Both the position numbers and the translations under genes were made by a program. DNA of 21,288 nt, taken from Chloroflexota bacterium (GTDB lineage Bacteria; Chloroflexota; UBA5177; JANWHV01). The stretch is taken from contig JAICHN010000033.1 in assembly GCA_025924845.1 (NCBI GenBank), positions 1-21,288 on the forward strand, in the 5' to 3' direction. Of this stretch, positions 7,558 to 15,149 are shown piece after piece. Every line of letters begins with the position of its first letter. Positions within the stretch are counted from its first letter, which is position 1. The notes beneath the pieces were generated by a model. The model saw only the letters and a list, made by a program, of their open reading frames with translations. It did not search any database and was not told the origin of the DNA.

Positions 7558-9138
7558 TCATCGTTTGGCGGCTCCGACCGGCAGGGGCTTCGGCGTGAGC
7601 GCCTCGCCCTCCACCGTATGCTGAAGCTTATTAATTGCGTTCAGATAGGCGAGGGTCGAAGCCACGATCACATCCACGTTGGAACCATGGCCGGAGAAGG
7701 TGCGACGAGGCGAATCGGGGGCCAGGGCATCACGGGTGATGCGCACCGTCACTTCGGCGATGGCGTCGATGCCTTCGGTCACCGCTTGCACCACGTATTC
7801 CTGCAAGGTGTGACCGCCGCCGGTAATCTTGTCCACTGCTTTGTAGGCGGCATCCACCGGGCCGGTGCCAATCGCCGAAGCCTCGTATAACTCGCCCTTG
7901 TCGTCCTCGATGCGCACGGCGGCGGTCGGAATCCCCGGATCGCCCGAAGTTACCTGCATGCCCTTCAAGCGATAGCGCTCGCCCTCGGGCTGCACCATGT
8001 CCATGACCAGGGTCAGCAGATCGGCATCCTCGATTTGCTTCTTCTTGTCGGCCAGATCCTTAAATCGGAGGAAGATCCGGCTGACATCCTCGTTCGACAG
8101 CTCATAACCCAGATCCTGCAAACGGGCCTTCAGGGCATGACGACCGGAGTGCTTGCCCAGCACCAGGCTGCTTTCGGCCAGGCCGACCGTGCGAGCATCC
8201 ATAATCTCATAGGTGCTCCGCTCCTTGAGCAGGCCATCTTGATGAATGCCGGACTCGTGGGCGAAGGCGTTGGAACCAACAATCGCCTTGTTCGCCTGCA
8301 CCACCATGCCGGTACGGGCACTGACCAGGCGGCTGGTCTTGTGCAACTGGGTGGCATCAAGCGTCGTATCCACCCCGTAGGCGTCCTTACGGGTGCGGAG
8401 GGCCATCACGACCTCCTCCAGGGAGGCATTGCCCGCGCGCTCCCCGATCCCATTGATCGTGCATTCTACCTGACGCGCCCCGTTCAATACACCGGCCAGC
8501 GAGTTAGCTACCGCCATGCCAAGGTCGTCATGACAGTGAACGCTCAAAATGGTCTTATCGGCGCCGGGCACGTTCTTGATGATGCCCCTGATCAGCGCGC
8601 CGTATTCATCGGGAGTGGCGTAGCCGACCGTGTCAGGGATATTCAGCGTGGTCGCGCCGGCCTCGATCGCCACGCGCAGAACCTGATGGAGATAAGCCGG
8701 CTCGGTGCGCGAGGCATCCATGGCGGAGAACTCAATGTCCTCGCAGTAGCCGCGAGCGCGACGTACCATGGCGCGCGTGGCCTCGACCGCTTGCTCACGG
8801 GTCATGCGGAATTGGTGCTGAAGATGTACGTCCGAAGTGGACATGAAGACGTGAATGCGCGGCTTCCGGGCCCCTTTAATTGCCTCCCAGGCAGCGTCCA
8901 CATCCTCGATCTTGGCGCGGGCAAGCGCGCAGATGGTTGGCTCGCGTACTTGCTCGGCAATGGCCCGCACCGCGTCGGACTCATCACGTGAGCTGATCGG
9001 GAAGCCCGCCTCGATAATGTCCACTCCGAGCCGGGCCAGTTGGCGCGCGATCTCCAGTTTCTGGCCCGCATTGAGCGTGGCGCCCGGCGATTGCTCGCCG
9101 TCACGCAAGGTTGTGTCGAAGATCACTACGCGGTCCAT
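7558..9138 (-). CDS. leuA: 2-isopropylmalate synthase
   Basis: LeuA condenses 2-ketoisovalerate with acetyl-CoA, the committed leucine step. The frame is open to 9171, but ATG 9138 has GAGGAGGT five bases upstream and gives the standard N-terminus MDRVVIFDTTLRDGEQSPG, so I use it (526 residues, typical of the bacterial long form). Motifs are DTTLRDGEQSPG (8-19, Arg12/Asp13), HCHDD (201-205, metal His201/His203), 'GIGERAGNASLEE' (230-242, Asn237) and HESGIH (294-299). A linker and the C-terminal LeuA-dimer domain, the leucine feedback site in this family, occupy about 360-510. It follows ilvC after a 122-bp gap that holds a long hairpin. GEQSPG and 'FPISSRDESD' separate it from the citramalate synthase in the same operon. 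Confidence 0.95.
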   Translation of the reverse strand: MDRVVIFDTTLRDGEQSPGATLNAGQKLEIARQLARLGVDIIEAGFPISSRDESDAVRAIAEQVREPTICALARAKIEDVDAAWEAIKGARKPRIHVFMSTSDVHLQHQFRMTREQAVEATRAMVRRARGYCEDIEFSAMDASRTEPAYLHQVLRVAIEAGATTLNIPDTVGYATPDEYGALIRGIIKNVPGADKTILSVHCHDDLGMAVANSLAGVLNGARQVECTINGIGERAGNASLEEVVMALRTRKDAYGVDTTLDATQLHKTSRLVSARTGMVVQANKAIVGSNAFAHESGIHQDGLLKERSTYEIMDARTVGLAESSLVLGKHSGRHALKARLQDLGYELSNEDVSRIFLRFKDLADKKKQIEDADLLTLVMDMVQPEGERYRLKGMQVTSGDPGIPTAAVRIEDDKGELYEASAIGTGPVDAAYKAVDKITGGGHTLQEYVVQAVTEGIDAIAEVTVRITRDALAPDSPRRTFSGHGSNVDVIVASTLAYLNAINKLQHTVEGEALTPKPLPVGAAKR

Positions 9139-9197
9139 CTGGTACCTCCTCGGGCGACTGAACAGCGTCACCTCTGACCCCTTCGAGGTTTTTCTCT

Positions 9198-9235
9198 GTT
9201 CACTCTGCCGCTGCTACAGCAGCGGCAGAGTGAAC
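9198..9235 (-). other. Intra-operon perfect hairpin between ilvC and leuA
   Basis: GTTCACTCTGCCGCTGCT at 9198-9215 is exactly complementary to 9218-9235, giving 17 bp with a four-base loop. It lies 25 bases after the ilvC stop and about 60 bases ahead of leuA. No T tract follows on the coding strand (AGAGAAAAA follows), so strong Rho-independent termination is not expected. A role in segmental mRNA stability is possible. Confidence 0.55.
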
Positions 9236-9260
9236 GTATCACCCCGGATATCTTGTTATT

Positions 9261-10256
9261 CTACTTCGGATTGAGCCATGGCATCATGGCACGCAGTTCC
9301 TTGCCCACCGCCTCGAGAGGCAGCGCGGCGTCCCGGGCCTTCATAGCACGGAAGGCGGGCCGTCCCGCCGGATTTTCCAGAATCCATTCGCGAGCGAATG
9401 ATCCGTCTTGAATGTTGCTCAGCAGCTTGCGCATGGCCGCCACCGAATGTTCGTTGATCACCTGTGGGCCGGCAGTGTAGTCCCCGTATTCAGCGGTATC
9501 GCTGATCGAATGGCGCATGTAGCCGAGTCCGCCCTGATACATCAGGTCTACGATCAGTTTCAACTCGTGGAGCACCTCGAAGTACGCCGACTCCGGCTGG
9601 TAGCCCGCCTCGACCAGAATCTCGAATCCTGCCTTGACCAGCGCACTGAGTCCCCCGCACAGCACGGCCTGCTCGCCGAAGAGATCCGTCTCGGTCTCCT
9701 CGCGGAACGTAGTCTCCAGCACGCCGGCCCGCGCCCCACCGATTCCCCGCGCATAGGCCAGACCGTTCTGGAAGGCCCGGCCCGACGGATCTTGATGTAC
9801 CGCGATCAGACAGGGCACGCCGCCCCCCTCGGTGTAGGTGCGGCGTACCAGGTGACCGGGTCCTTTCGGGGCCACCATGCTCACATCAACGTCCGCCGGC
9901 GCCTCGATCTGGCCGAAGTGAATATTGAAGCCGTGGGCGAACATCAGGGTGTGCCCGGCGCGCAGATTCGGCTTGATCGCATCCAGATAAAGCTGACGCT
10001 GGATCTGGTCGGGAACGAGCACCATAATCGTATCGGCCTGGCGCACCGCGGCGGCCGGATCGGTCACCTTGAGTCCATGCCCCTCGGCGGACTTTCGGCT
10101 CTTGCTCTCCGCGTGCAGACCGACCACCACGGACACGCCGCTTTCGTGCAGATTCAGGGCGTGGGCATGGCCCTGGCTGCCGAAGCCAAGGACAGCCACC
10201 GTCTTCCCACTCAGGGCCGCCATATCGCAATCGCTCTCGTAGAACAGTCGTGCCAT
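9261..10256 (-). CDS. ilvC: Ketol-acid reductoisomerase, class I
   Basis: The enzyme isomerises and reduces acetolactate or acetohydroxybutyrate with Mg2+ and NAD(P)H, the second common step of Val/Leu/Ile synthesis. I take ATG 10256 (331 residues) because GGAGG lies five bases upstream; a start four codons earlier would contain the ribosome site. It is the short class I length. [13 protein letters not shown] (24-36) is the Rossmann loop; metal ligands are Asp191 and Glu195 in DLFGEQ and Glu227/Glu231 in '[10 protein letters not shown]'. The cofactor loop '[16 protein letters not shown]' (46-61) has His where Arg is usual but keeps the two serines associated with NADPH use. It follows ilvN after a gap with a hairpin. 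Confidence 0.95.
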   Translation of the reverse strand: MARLFYESDCDMAALSGKTVAVLGFGSQGHAHALNLHESGVSVVVGLHAESKSRKSAEGHGLKVTDPAAAVRQADTIMVLVPDQIQRQLYLDAIKPNLRAGHTLMFAHGFNIHFGQIEAPADVDVSMVAPKGPGHLVRRTYTEGGGVPCLIAVHQDPSGRAFQNGLAYARGIGGARAGVLETTFREETETDLFGEQAVLCGGLSALVKAGFEILVEAGYQPESAYFEVLHELKLIVDLMYQGGLGYMRHSISDTAEYGDYTAGPQVINEHSVAAMRKLLSNIQDGSFAREWILENPAGRPAFRAMKARDAALPLEAVGKELRAMMPWLNPK

Positions 10257-10287
10257 GCTTTCCTCCACTACAGTTGCTGCTATTGAC

Positions 10288-10315
10288 GGAGGGAGCGGTG
10301 ATCGCCGCTCCCTCC
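10288..10315 (-). other. Intra-operon perfect hairpin between ilvN and ilvC
   Basis: GGAGGGAGCGG (10288-10298) pairs perfectly with 10305-10315 around the loop TGATCG, the same closed loop (GG-TGATCG-CC) as the hairpin at 93-144. No T tract follows on the coding strand. It lies about 30 bases upstream of the ilvC start and may modulate relative expression or mRNA decay. Confidence 0.5.
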
Positions 10316-10388
10316 CACTCGTATGGCACGTCTTATGCCGCCCGCGAGACCCCTGCCGGAGACCCGGCCTTCAGCGCGTTCGTCTAGG

Positions 10389-10898
10389 TCAGTTCGGAGC
10401 CGCCCGCGACATGGCAATCAGGCCGGTGCGAACGATCTCCTTGATTCCGAAGGGACGCATGATCCCGGCCACCATATCGATCCGTTCCCGATCGCCCGCC
10501 ACCTCGACCGTCACCGAGTCCGATCCGACATCGGCCACGGCCGCGTGGCATGCTTCCACCAATTGCAGGATCTCGGGCCGGCGGTTCCCGCTGGTGGACA
10601 CCTTGATCAGGGCCAATTCACGAGACAAGTGCGGCTCGTGCGTCAACTCGGTAACTTTCGTCACCTCGATCAGCTTATAGAGTTGCTTGACCACCTGCTC
10701 GACGTTGGTGGTATTGCCGTCCACCACGATGGTCATGCGCGAAATGTCCGGCACATCCGTCCTGGACACGGTCAGACTTTCGATGTTGAACCCGCGTTGG
10801 CGGAACAGGCTGGCCACGCGGTTCAACACGCCGGGATGGTCCTGCATCAGCGCCACCAGAGTATGGGGCGTAATCGGTCGGTTGGAATACTCAATCAT
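10389..10898 (-). CDS. ilvN: Acetolactate synthase small (regulatory) subunit
   Basis: IlvN activates the catalytic IlvB subunit and confers feedback inhibition, by valine in known cases. The 169 residues are the standard length. An N-terminal ACT domain (about 10-85: 'HTLVALMQDHPGVLNRVASLFRQRGFNIESLTVSRTD') is followed by the C-terminal ALS_ss domain (about 90-165: 'ELALIKVSTSGNRRPEILQLVEACHAAVADVGSDSVTVEVAGD'). The start codon overlaps the ilvB stop as ATGA (10895-10898), so the subunits are translationally coupled, as expected for a complex with fixed stoichiometry. Confidence 0.95.
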   Translation of the reverse strand: MIEYSNRPITPHTLVALMQDHPGVLNRVASLFRQRGFNIESLTVSRTDVPDISRMTIVVDGNTTNVEQVVKQLYKLIEVTKVTELTHEPHLSRELALIKVSTSGNRRPEILQLVEACHAAVADVGSDSVTVEVAGDRERIDMVAGIMRPFGIKEIVRTGLIAMSRAAPN

Positions 10899-12598
10899 GT
10901 CAGTTGCAACGTCTTCGGCTGGTGACCTTCCACCATGTCGTCGAGGCCGAGTCCGGCCGGAATCATGGGGAAGACATTTTCCTCGGCCGCCACCTTAAAG
11001 TGAACCAGCACCGGCCCCTCGGTGGCGAGCGCCCAATCGATCGCCGCCCCAACATCGCGGGCGCGCTCGATGTGGCGGGCGGGGATACTGTAACCCTCGC
11101 AGATTTTAACGAAATCGGGCTGCCACATCTTGACTGCCACGTAGTTTTTGTCGTAGAAGAGATCCTGCCACTGGCGAACCATGCCCAGGCCACCGTTGTT
11201 GATCACGGCGATCTTGACCGGGATCCGCTCCTCGACCAGGGTAGCCAACTCCTGAATGGTCATCTGAAAGCCGCCGTCGCCGACGATCGCCCACACGGTG
11301 GCCTCGGGCCGCGCCACCTTGGCCCCCATGGCCGCGGGCAGGCAGAAGCCCATCGTCCCCAGACCACCTGAACTGATGAAGGTTGCCGGATCGTCATAGG
11401 GAAACTCCTGAGCCGCCCACATTTGGTGCTGACCGACATCGGCCACCACCACCACGGGCTCACGCGTGCGGCGGTAGATCTCCTTGATCGGCATGGTGGA
11501 CGGAATAGGCTGCCCATCGTCGGCCGCGTGTTGCTGCGGGTTACGGCGGTCGGCTCTCCAGCCTTCAATCCTATTCACCCAGTCCTCATGGGCAAGCTCG
11601 GGCACCTCGGCGTTGAGCGCCGCCAATACCGTCTTGATGTCGCCCACGATTGGCACCGTGCATTTGACGTTCTTGGAGATCTCGGCCGGGTCAATATCGA
11701 CATGGATCACCTTCGCCTTGGGAGCGAAGGTGGACAGCTTCCCGGTCACCCGGTCATCAAAACGCATCCCGATCCCGATCAGCAGGTCGGCATCCTGGAT
11801 CGCCAGGTTGGTATGAGCATGCCCGTGCATGCCGATCATCCCGAAGTAGAGCGGATGCGAGCAGGGATAGCCGCCCAGGCCGTGCAGCGTAACCATCACC
11901 GGAATACCGGCCCGCTCGGCGAAGGCGCGCAGTTCGTCGAAGGCGCGCGAAATGACCACGCCGTGCCCGGCCAGAATCAGCGGCCGTTTGGCTTCCTTGA
12001 TCGCCTCGATCGCCTGGCGCACCTGGCGCATGTTGCCCGAGGTGGTCGGCTTATAGCCGGGGATGTCCACCACATCGGGGTATGAGAACGCGGTCTCGCT
12101 AACAAAGATGTCCTTGGGGATATCCACCAGCACCGGCCCAGGGCGACCGGTGGAGGCAATGTAGAACGCCTCCTTGATCGTGCGTGCTAGATCCGCCACA
12201 TGGCGGACCAGATAATTGTGCTTGGTGATCGGCAGCGTAATCCCGGTCGTATCGATCTCCTGGAAAAAGTCCCGCCCGATCCCGGTGGTCGGCACCTGGC
12301 CGGTAATCGCCACGATCGGCACCGAGTCCATATGGGCATCGGCAATCGCCGTCACCAGGTTCGTCGCGCCCGGGCCGGACGTGGCCAGGCAGACTCCAAC
12401 CCGACCAAGCGCACGTGCATAGCCCTCGGCGGCGTGCCCGGCCGCCTGCTCGTGCCGCACCAGGATGTGGCGCAGGCCGGGATATTCGGGAAGAATGTCA
12501 TACAGCGGGATCACCACGCCGCCGGGATAGCCGAAGATCGTATCTACCCCTTCGCGCAGCAGGCTTTCGCAGAGAATGCGAGCGCCGTTCATTTTCAT
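10895..12598 (-). CDS. ilvB: Acetolactate synthase large (catalytic) subunit
   Basis: This is the TPP- and FAD-dependent enzyme that makes 2-acetolactate or 2-aceto-2-hydroxybutyrate from pyruvate. ATG 12598 (567 residues) has GGAGG seven bases upstream and gives the usual start MKMNGARILCESLLREGVDTIFGYPGG. The frame stays open to 12757, but that extension runs through the T-box and its terminator and is not coding. Catalytic Glu50 lies in RHEQAAGHAAEGYARA. The central FAD/Rossmann domain includes 'GIGMRFDDRVTGKL' (275-288). The C-terminal TPP motif begins GDGGFQMT (440-447) and ends at INNGG (466-470). It is the first gene of the operon, directly behind the T-box. Confidence 0.96.
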   Translation of the reverse strand: MKMNGARILCESLLREGVDTIFGYPGGVVIPLYDILPEYPGLRHILVRHEQAAGHAAEGYARALGRVGVCLATSGPGATNLVTAIADAHMDSVPIVAITGQVPTTGIGRDFFQEIDTTGITLPITKHNYLVRHVADLARTIKEAFYIASTGRPGPVLVDIPKDIFVSETAFSYPDVVDIPGYKPTTSGNMRQVRQAIEAIKEAKRPLILAGHGVVISRAFDELRAFAERAGIPVMVTLHGLGGYPCSHPLYFGMIGMHGHAHTNLAIQDADLLIGIGMRFDDRVTGKLSTFAPKAKVIHVDIDPAEISKNVKCTVPIVGDIKTVLAALNAEVPELAHEDWVNRIEGWRADRRNPQQHAADDGQPIPSTMPIKEIYRRTREPVVVVADVGQHQMWAAQEFPYDDPATFISSGGLGTMGFCLPAAMGAKVARPEATVWAIVGDGGFQMTIQELATLVEERIPVKIAVINNGGLGMVRQWQDLFYDKNYVAVKMWQPDFVKICEGYSIPARHIERARDVGAAIDWALATEGPVLVHFKVAAEENVFPMIPAGLGLDDMVEGHQPKTLQLT

Positions 12599-12638
12599 CC
12601 TATTGCCTCCCCAGTAGCGCGAAGCTGCCCCATACAAC

Positions 12639-12673
12639 AAAAAACCCCCTTGTCCAGAAATAGGACAAGAGGG
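12639..12673 (-). terminator. T-box regulated intrinsic terminator
   Basis: CCCTCTTGTCC (12673-12663) pairs with GGACAAGGGGG (12655-12645) with two G-T wobbles around a 7-base loop, followed by six Ts (12644-12639) on the minus strand. It ends 41 bases before the ilvB start. The T-box element is just upstream, so this is the off-state structure of the riboswitch, opened when uncharged tRNA stabilises the antiterminator. Confidence 0.92.
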
Positions 12674-12906
12674 ACGAGGTGCTGTGGTAAGCAGACCCCG
12701 CGGTACCACCCATGTTGGCCGGTCATCCCTGGGGGATGTGCCCGGTCCACTTTCCACGATAACGGCGTGTCACCGACCCACGGGTACGGCTTACCGGCCG
12801 GCGACGGCAAGGCCGAGTGACGAAGCGAGTTCGGTCAGGGTCGCCGCCGGCTTACAGCACTACCGGCTCTCTGGAGACAGACCCGTGATACCTACTACTC
12901 TTCGCC
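12639..12906 (-). ncRNA. T-box riboswitch, probable leucine specificity
   Basis: Minus-strand landmarks run in canonical order. GGCGAAG (12906-12900) pairs with CTTCGTC (12825-12819) as the base of stem I, followed by the AGTAGTA of the kink-turn region. GGGTC pairs with GACCC above the specifier loop. The distal stem I signature AGAGAGCCGG...AGCCGGC lies near 12865. The specifier-loop strand reads GACCGAACTCG, giving CTC (12829-12827, Leu). A CGTTATC element is near 12760, and the T-box TGGGTGGTACCGCG is at 12712-12699. Its TGGT (12708-12705) would pair with a tRNA ending ACCA, which fits the A73 of tRNA-Leu. A terminator follows and then ilvB. The class is certain. The specifier is read from position and context; Leu control of an ilv-leu operon is also known in Bacillus subtilis. 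Confidence 0.93.
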
Positions 12907-12921
12907 CCCATTGTGGGTGCG

Positions 12922-12956
12922 AAAAACCAACCCCGCGCGAAGCGCGGCACAGTTGG
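12922..12956 (-). terminator. Promoter-proximal terminator-like hairpin upstream of the T-box
   Basis: On the minus strand CCAAC (12956-12952) pairs with GTTGG (12931-12927), and CCGCGC (12947-12942) pairs with GCGCGG (12938-12933) around a TTC loop. Five Ts follow directly (12926-12922). It has the form of an intrinsic terminator but begins only about three bases after the predicted transcription start. It could abort early transcripts or act as a 5' protective stem. Confidence 0.55.
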
Positions 12957-12965
12957 ACTGGAAGT

Positions 12966-12995
12966 ACCATACCACCCGCGCCGGCCGACCGTCAA
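12966..12995 (-). promoter_or_regulatory. Promoter of the ilv-leu operon
   Basis: TTGACG (12995-12990) and TATGGT (12971-12966) on the minus strand are separated by 18 bases, a good sigma-70-type promoter. The predicted start is near 12959, which gives a leader of about 360 nt containing the whole T-box. It is the only well-formed promoter seen upstream of stem I. Confidence 0.75.
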
Positions 12996-13020
12996 GGGGC
13001 GCGCGAAACCATATCTCCCG

Positions 13021-13026
13021 TATACT
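13021..13026 (+). promoter_or_regulatory. -10 element for a probably leaderless Eis-like gene
   Basis: TATACT at 13021-13026 lies seven bases before the ATG at 13034, so transcription should begin at or next to the start codon. No Shine-Dalgarno sequence is present. No clear -35 is visible at 12998-13003, the expected place, which abuts the -35 of the divergent operon promoter. Confidence 0.5.
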
Positions 13027-13033
13027 TCAACCT

Positions 13034-14263
13034 ATGAACTATGAAATACGCCCGATCACCATTGATGAAGTGCCTGCCTTCCTGAGAATGGATTCAGCCG
13101 GGTTCTTCGATACGATCAGCGAGGCAGGGATCGAACGCGAGCGCTCCATGCTCGATCTTGACCTCACCCTAGCCGCGTTCGACCAAGGTCGGCTCGTGGC
13201 CACGTCCGGTGCACATCCCTTTCAGATTGCCATACCCGGGCCGGCACGGATCCCAGCCGCCGGCATCGCCTGGGTGGTCGTGCTTTCCACGCATCGCCGT
13301 CAGGGATTGCTCCGCGCGCTGATCACCCGCCAACTGGCGGATGCGCGGGCGCGCGGCGTGCCGGTATCAGTCCTCTATTCCTCGCAAAGCACGATTTATG
13401 GCCGCTTCGGCTATGGGGCCGCCACCTACGAGGCCCATTATCGGATCGAGCAGGCACATGCCGCGTTCGCTCGCCCGGTTGAGCCGGCCTGCTCCCTTAC
13501 CCTTGTGGACGCCGAAGAGGCAGGCAGACTGCTGCCCGAAATCTATGCAAAGGTCACCGATCACGTGGTCGGCGCCCTCGATCGCGCCGATCGATGGTGG
13601 CGGCGCTTCCTGGATACCGGCGAGTCGTGGCCCGATGGCACGGGCGCCCGCCATTACCTCATCGCCCGGGACGCCGCCGGCACGCCGGTAGGTTACGCCA
13701 CGTACAGGGTGAAACGCGACTGGCACGACGGGATCTCGGCCGGCACGTTGAACGTGGGCGATTGCTTTGCCCTTACCTCACGGGCGACAGCCTCGCTCTG
13801 GCACTATCTGACGAGCCAGGATCTGGTGGGCGCCATTTCCACAGCGTCTCGCCCGGTCGAGGAGCCCCTGCGGTTCCTCCTTGCCGACACGCGGCGGCTA
13901 CGTACCACGCAACTCACTGATGCGCTGTGGCTCCGTATTCTGGATGTACCGGCGACCCTGGAGGCGCGCCGCTACCAGGGGTCGGGACGGCTGGTCCTGG
14001 AGGTGGCGGACACGGTGCTGCCCGAACTCGCCGGCCGCTATCTGCTGGAAGCTTCGCCCGAAGGGGCGCGTTGCACGGCGACCACGGCGGCGCCGGACCT
14101 GCGGCTGGATATCGCGGATCTAGGCGCCGTCTATCTCGGCGGCACCAGGCCGTCCCTGCTTGCCGAGGCCGGCCGCGTGGCAGAGGAACGTCCTGGTGCG
14201 CTTCGCCTGGCCGATCGGCTGTTCGCGGCCGAGATGGCGCCGTTTTGCACGGTGCAGTTTTAA
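13034..14263 (+). CDS. Eis-like GNAT N-acetyltransferase
   Basis: The protein has 409 residues, close to mycobacterial Eis and its homologues, which acetylate amines such as aminoglycosides or lysines using acetyl-CoA. It starts MNYEIRPITIDEV. Acetyl-CoA contacts are expected in 'VVVLSTHRRQGLLRAL' (81-96). 'STIYGRFGYGAATYEAHYRI' (119-138) carries Tyr122, the counterpart of the general acid Tyr of Eis. The middle is a second GNAT-like lobe. The C-terminal third ('LWLRILDVPATLEARRYQGSGRLVLEVAD...') is the SCP2-like domain. The chain ends in Phe409, matching the C-terminal Phe whose carboxylate is the catalytic base in Eis. ATG 13034 is chosen over an open frame back to 12911 because the extra part overlaps the T-box and the operon promoter. 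The natural substrate is unknown. Confidence 0.85.
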   Translation: MNYEIRPITIDEVPAFLRMDSAGFFDTISEAGIERERSMLDLDLTLAAFDQGRLVATSGAHPFQIAIPGPARIPAAGIAWVVVLSTHRRQGLLRALITRQLADARARGVPVSVLYSSQSTIYGRFGYGAATYEAHYRIEQAHAAFARPVEPACSLTLVDAEEAGRLLPEIYAKVTDHVVGALDRADRWWRRFLDTGESWPDGTGARHYLIARDAAGTPVGYATYRVKRDWHDGISAGTLNVGDCFALTSRATASLWHYLTSQDLVGAISTASRPVEEPLRFLLADTRRLRTTQLTDALWLRILDVPATLEARRYQGSGRLVLEVADTVLPELAGRYLLEASPEGARCTATTAAPDLRLDIADLGAVYLGGTRPSLLAEAGRVAEERPGALRLADRLFAAEMAPFCTVQF

Positions 14264-14288
14264 GCGCGCTTTCCGGTCAAGCTTCTGT

Positions 14289-15149
14289 TTAGCCGGGCAG
14301 CGTTTCGCCCCCGAACGGCGCCAACACCTCGCCGCTGTAATAACTGGATAAGGTACCGGCGGCGAAGAAGATATAGGACGGGGCAATTTCGTCCGGCTGC
14401 GCCGCCCGGCCCATTGGCTCATCCTGTCCAAACTTCTTCGTCTTCTCGGCCGACATGGTGGAAGGGATCAGCGGCGTCCACACTGGTCCGGGCGCCACGG
14501 CGTTGACCCGGATCTTGCGCTCGGTCAGTGCCTGAGCCAGAGAATAGGTGAAGGCGAGGATGGCACCCTTCGTCGCCGAGTAGTCGATCAGGGACTTGTT
14601 ACCGCGCAGGCCATTGATTGACGCTGTATTGACGATCGCGGCGCCTTCCTTCATATGGGGCAGCGCGGCCTTGGTCACCCAGAAGAAACTGTAGATATTG
14701 GTCTTGAATGTCCGATCCCACTGCTCGGTGGTGATGTCCTCCAGCCGTTCCGTCGGCTGCTGATAGGCAATGTTGTTGACGAGAATATCGATACGGCCAA
14801 ACTGCGCGACGGTCTGCTCCACCACGCGGCGGCAATGCTCCTCGGTTGCCAGATTGCCGCCTATGGCCAGCGGTCGGCGCCCCGCCTCCTTGATATGCCG
14901 CTCGGTCTGCTCGGCATCCTCGTGCTCATCGAGGTAGGCGATCGCCACGTCCGCCCCCTCTTTGGCGAACCCAATCGCCACCGCCCGGCCAATACCTGAA
15001 TCACCTCCGGTAACGAGGGCAACTTTATCCCGCAGCTTGTCGCTGCCGACGTAGTCTTGCATCTCCGCCCGGGGACGCGGCGTCATCCGGCTCTCGGATC
15101 CTGGATACGGCTGGGTTTGGGGCGGAAACGCCTGCTGGTTGTCTGCCAT
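14289..15149 (-). CDS. Short-chain dehydrogenase, YghA/general-stress type
   Basis: This is an NAD(P)-dependent oxidoreductase of 286 residues. ATG 15149 has GAGGAG four bases upstream; an open frame to 15215 lacks a site. The 40-residue N-terminal extension rich in Gln and Pro ('QQAFPPQTQPYPGSESRMTPRP') is typical of the YghA / B. subtilis GSP39-YhxC subgroup. TGGDSGIG (47-54) binds the cofactor, NNIAYQ (125-130) replaces the common NNAG, and the catalytic residues are Ser177, Tyr190 and Lys194 (YSATK). The C-terminal 'SGEVLAPFGGETLPG' is also typical of this group. It is convergent with the Eis-like gene, with only 25 bases between the stops and no obvious terminator. The substrate is unknown. 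Confidence 0.88.
   Translation of the reverse strand: MADNQQAFPPQTQPYPGSESRMTPRPRAEMQDYVGSDKLRDKVALVTGGDSGIGRAVAIGFAKEGADVAIAYLDEHEDAEQTERHIKEAGRRPLAIGGNLATEEHCRRVVEQTVAQFGRIDILVNNIAYQQPTERLEDITTEQWDRTFKTNIYSFFWVTKAALPHMKEGAAIVNTASINGLRGNKSLIDYSATKGAILAFTYSLAQALTERKIRVNAVAPGPVWTPLIPSTMSAEKTKKFGQDEPMGRAAQPDEIAPSYIFFAAGTLSSYYSGEVLAPFGGETLPG

Noticed and set aside
6458..8991. Long + strand frames across leuB and leuA (6458-7306, 8035-8991)
   Set aside because: Both are antisense shadows of genes with complete catalytic motifs.
12599..12757. N-terminal extension of ilvB
   Set aside because: The open frame runs through the T-box and terminator; the family N-terminus and GGAGG site fix the start at 12598.
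12755..12765. ATC in CGTTATC as an isoleucine specifier codon
   Set aside because: CGTTATC is a common conserved element between stem I and the antiterminator. The specifier must lie in the stem I internal loop, which holds CTC.
12911..13033. N-terminal extension of the Eis-like gene
   Set aside because: It overlaps the operon promoter and leader on the other strand and has no family similarity; MNYEIRPIT is the normal Eis-type start.
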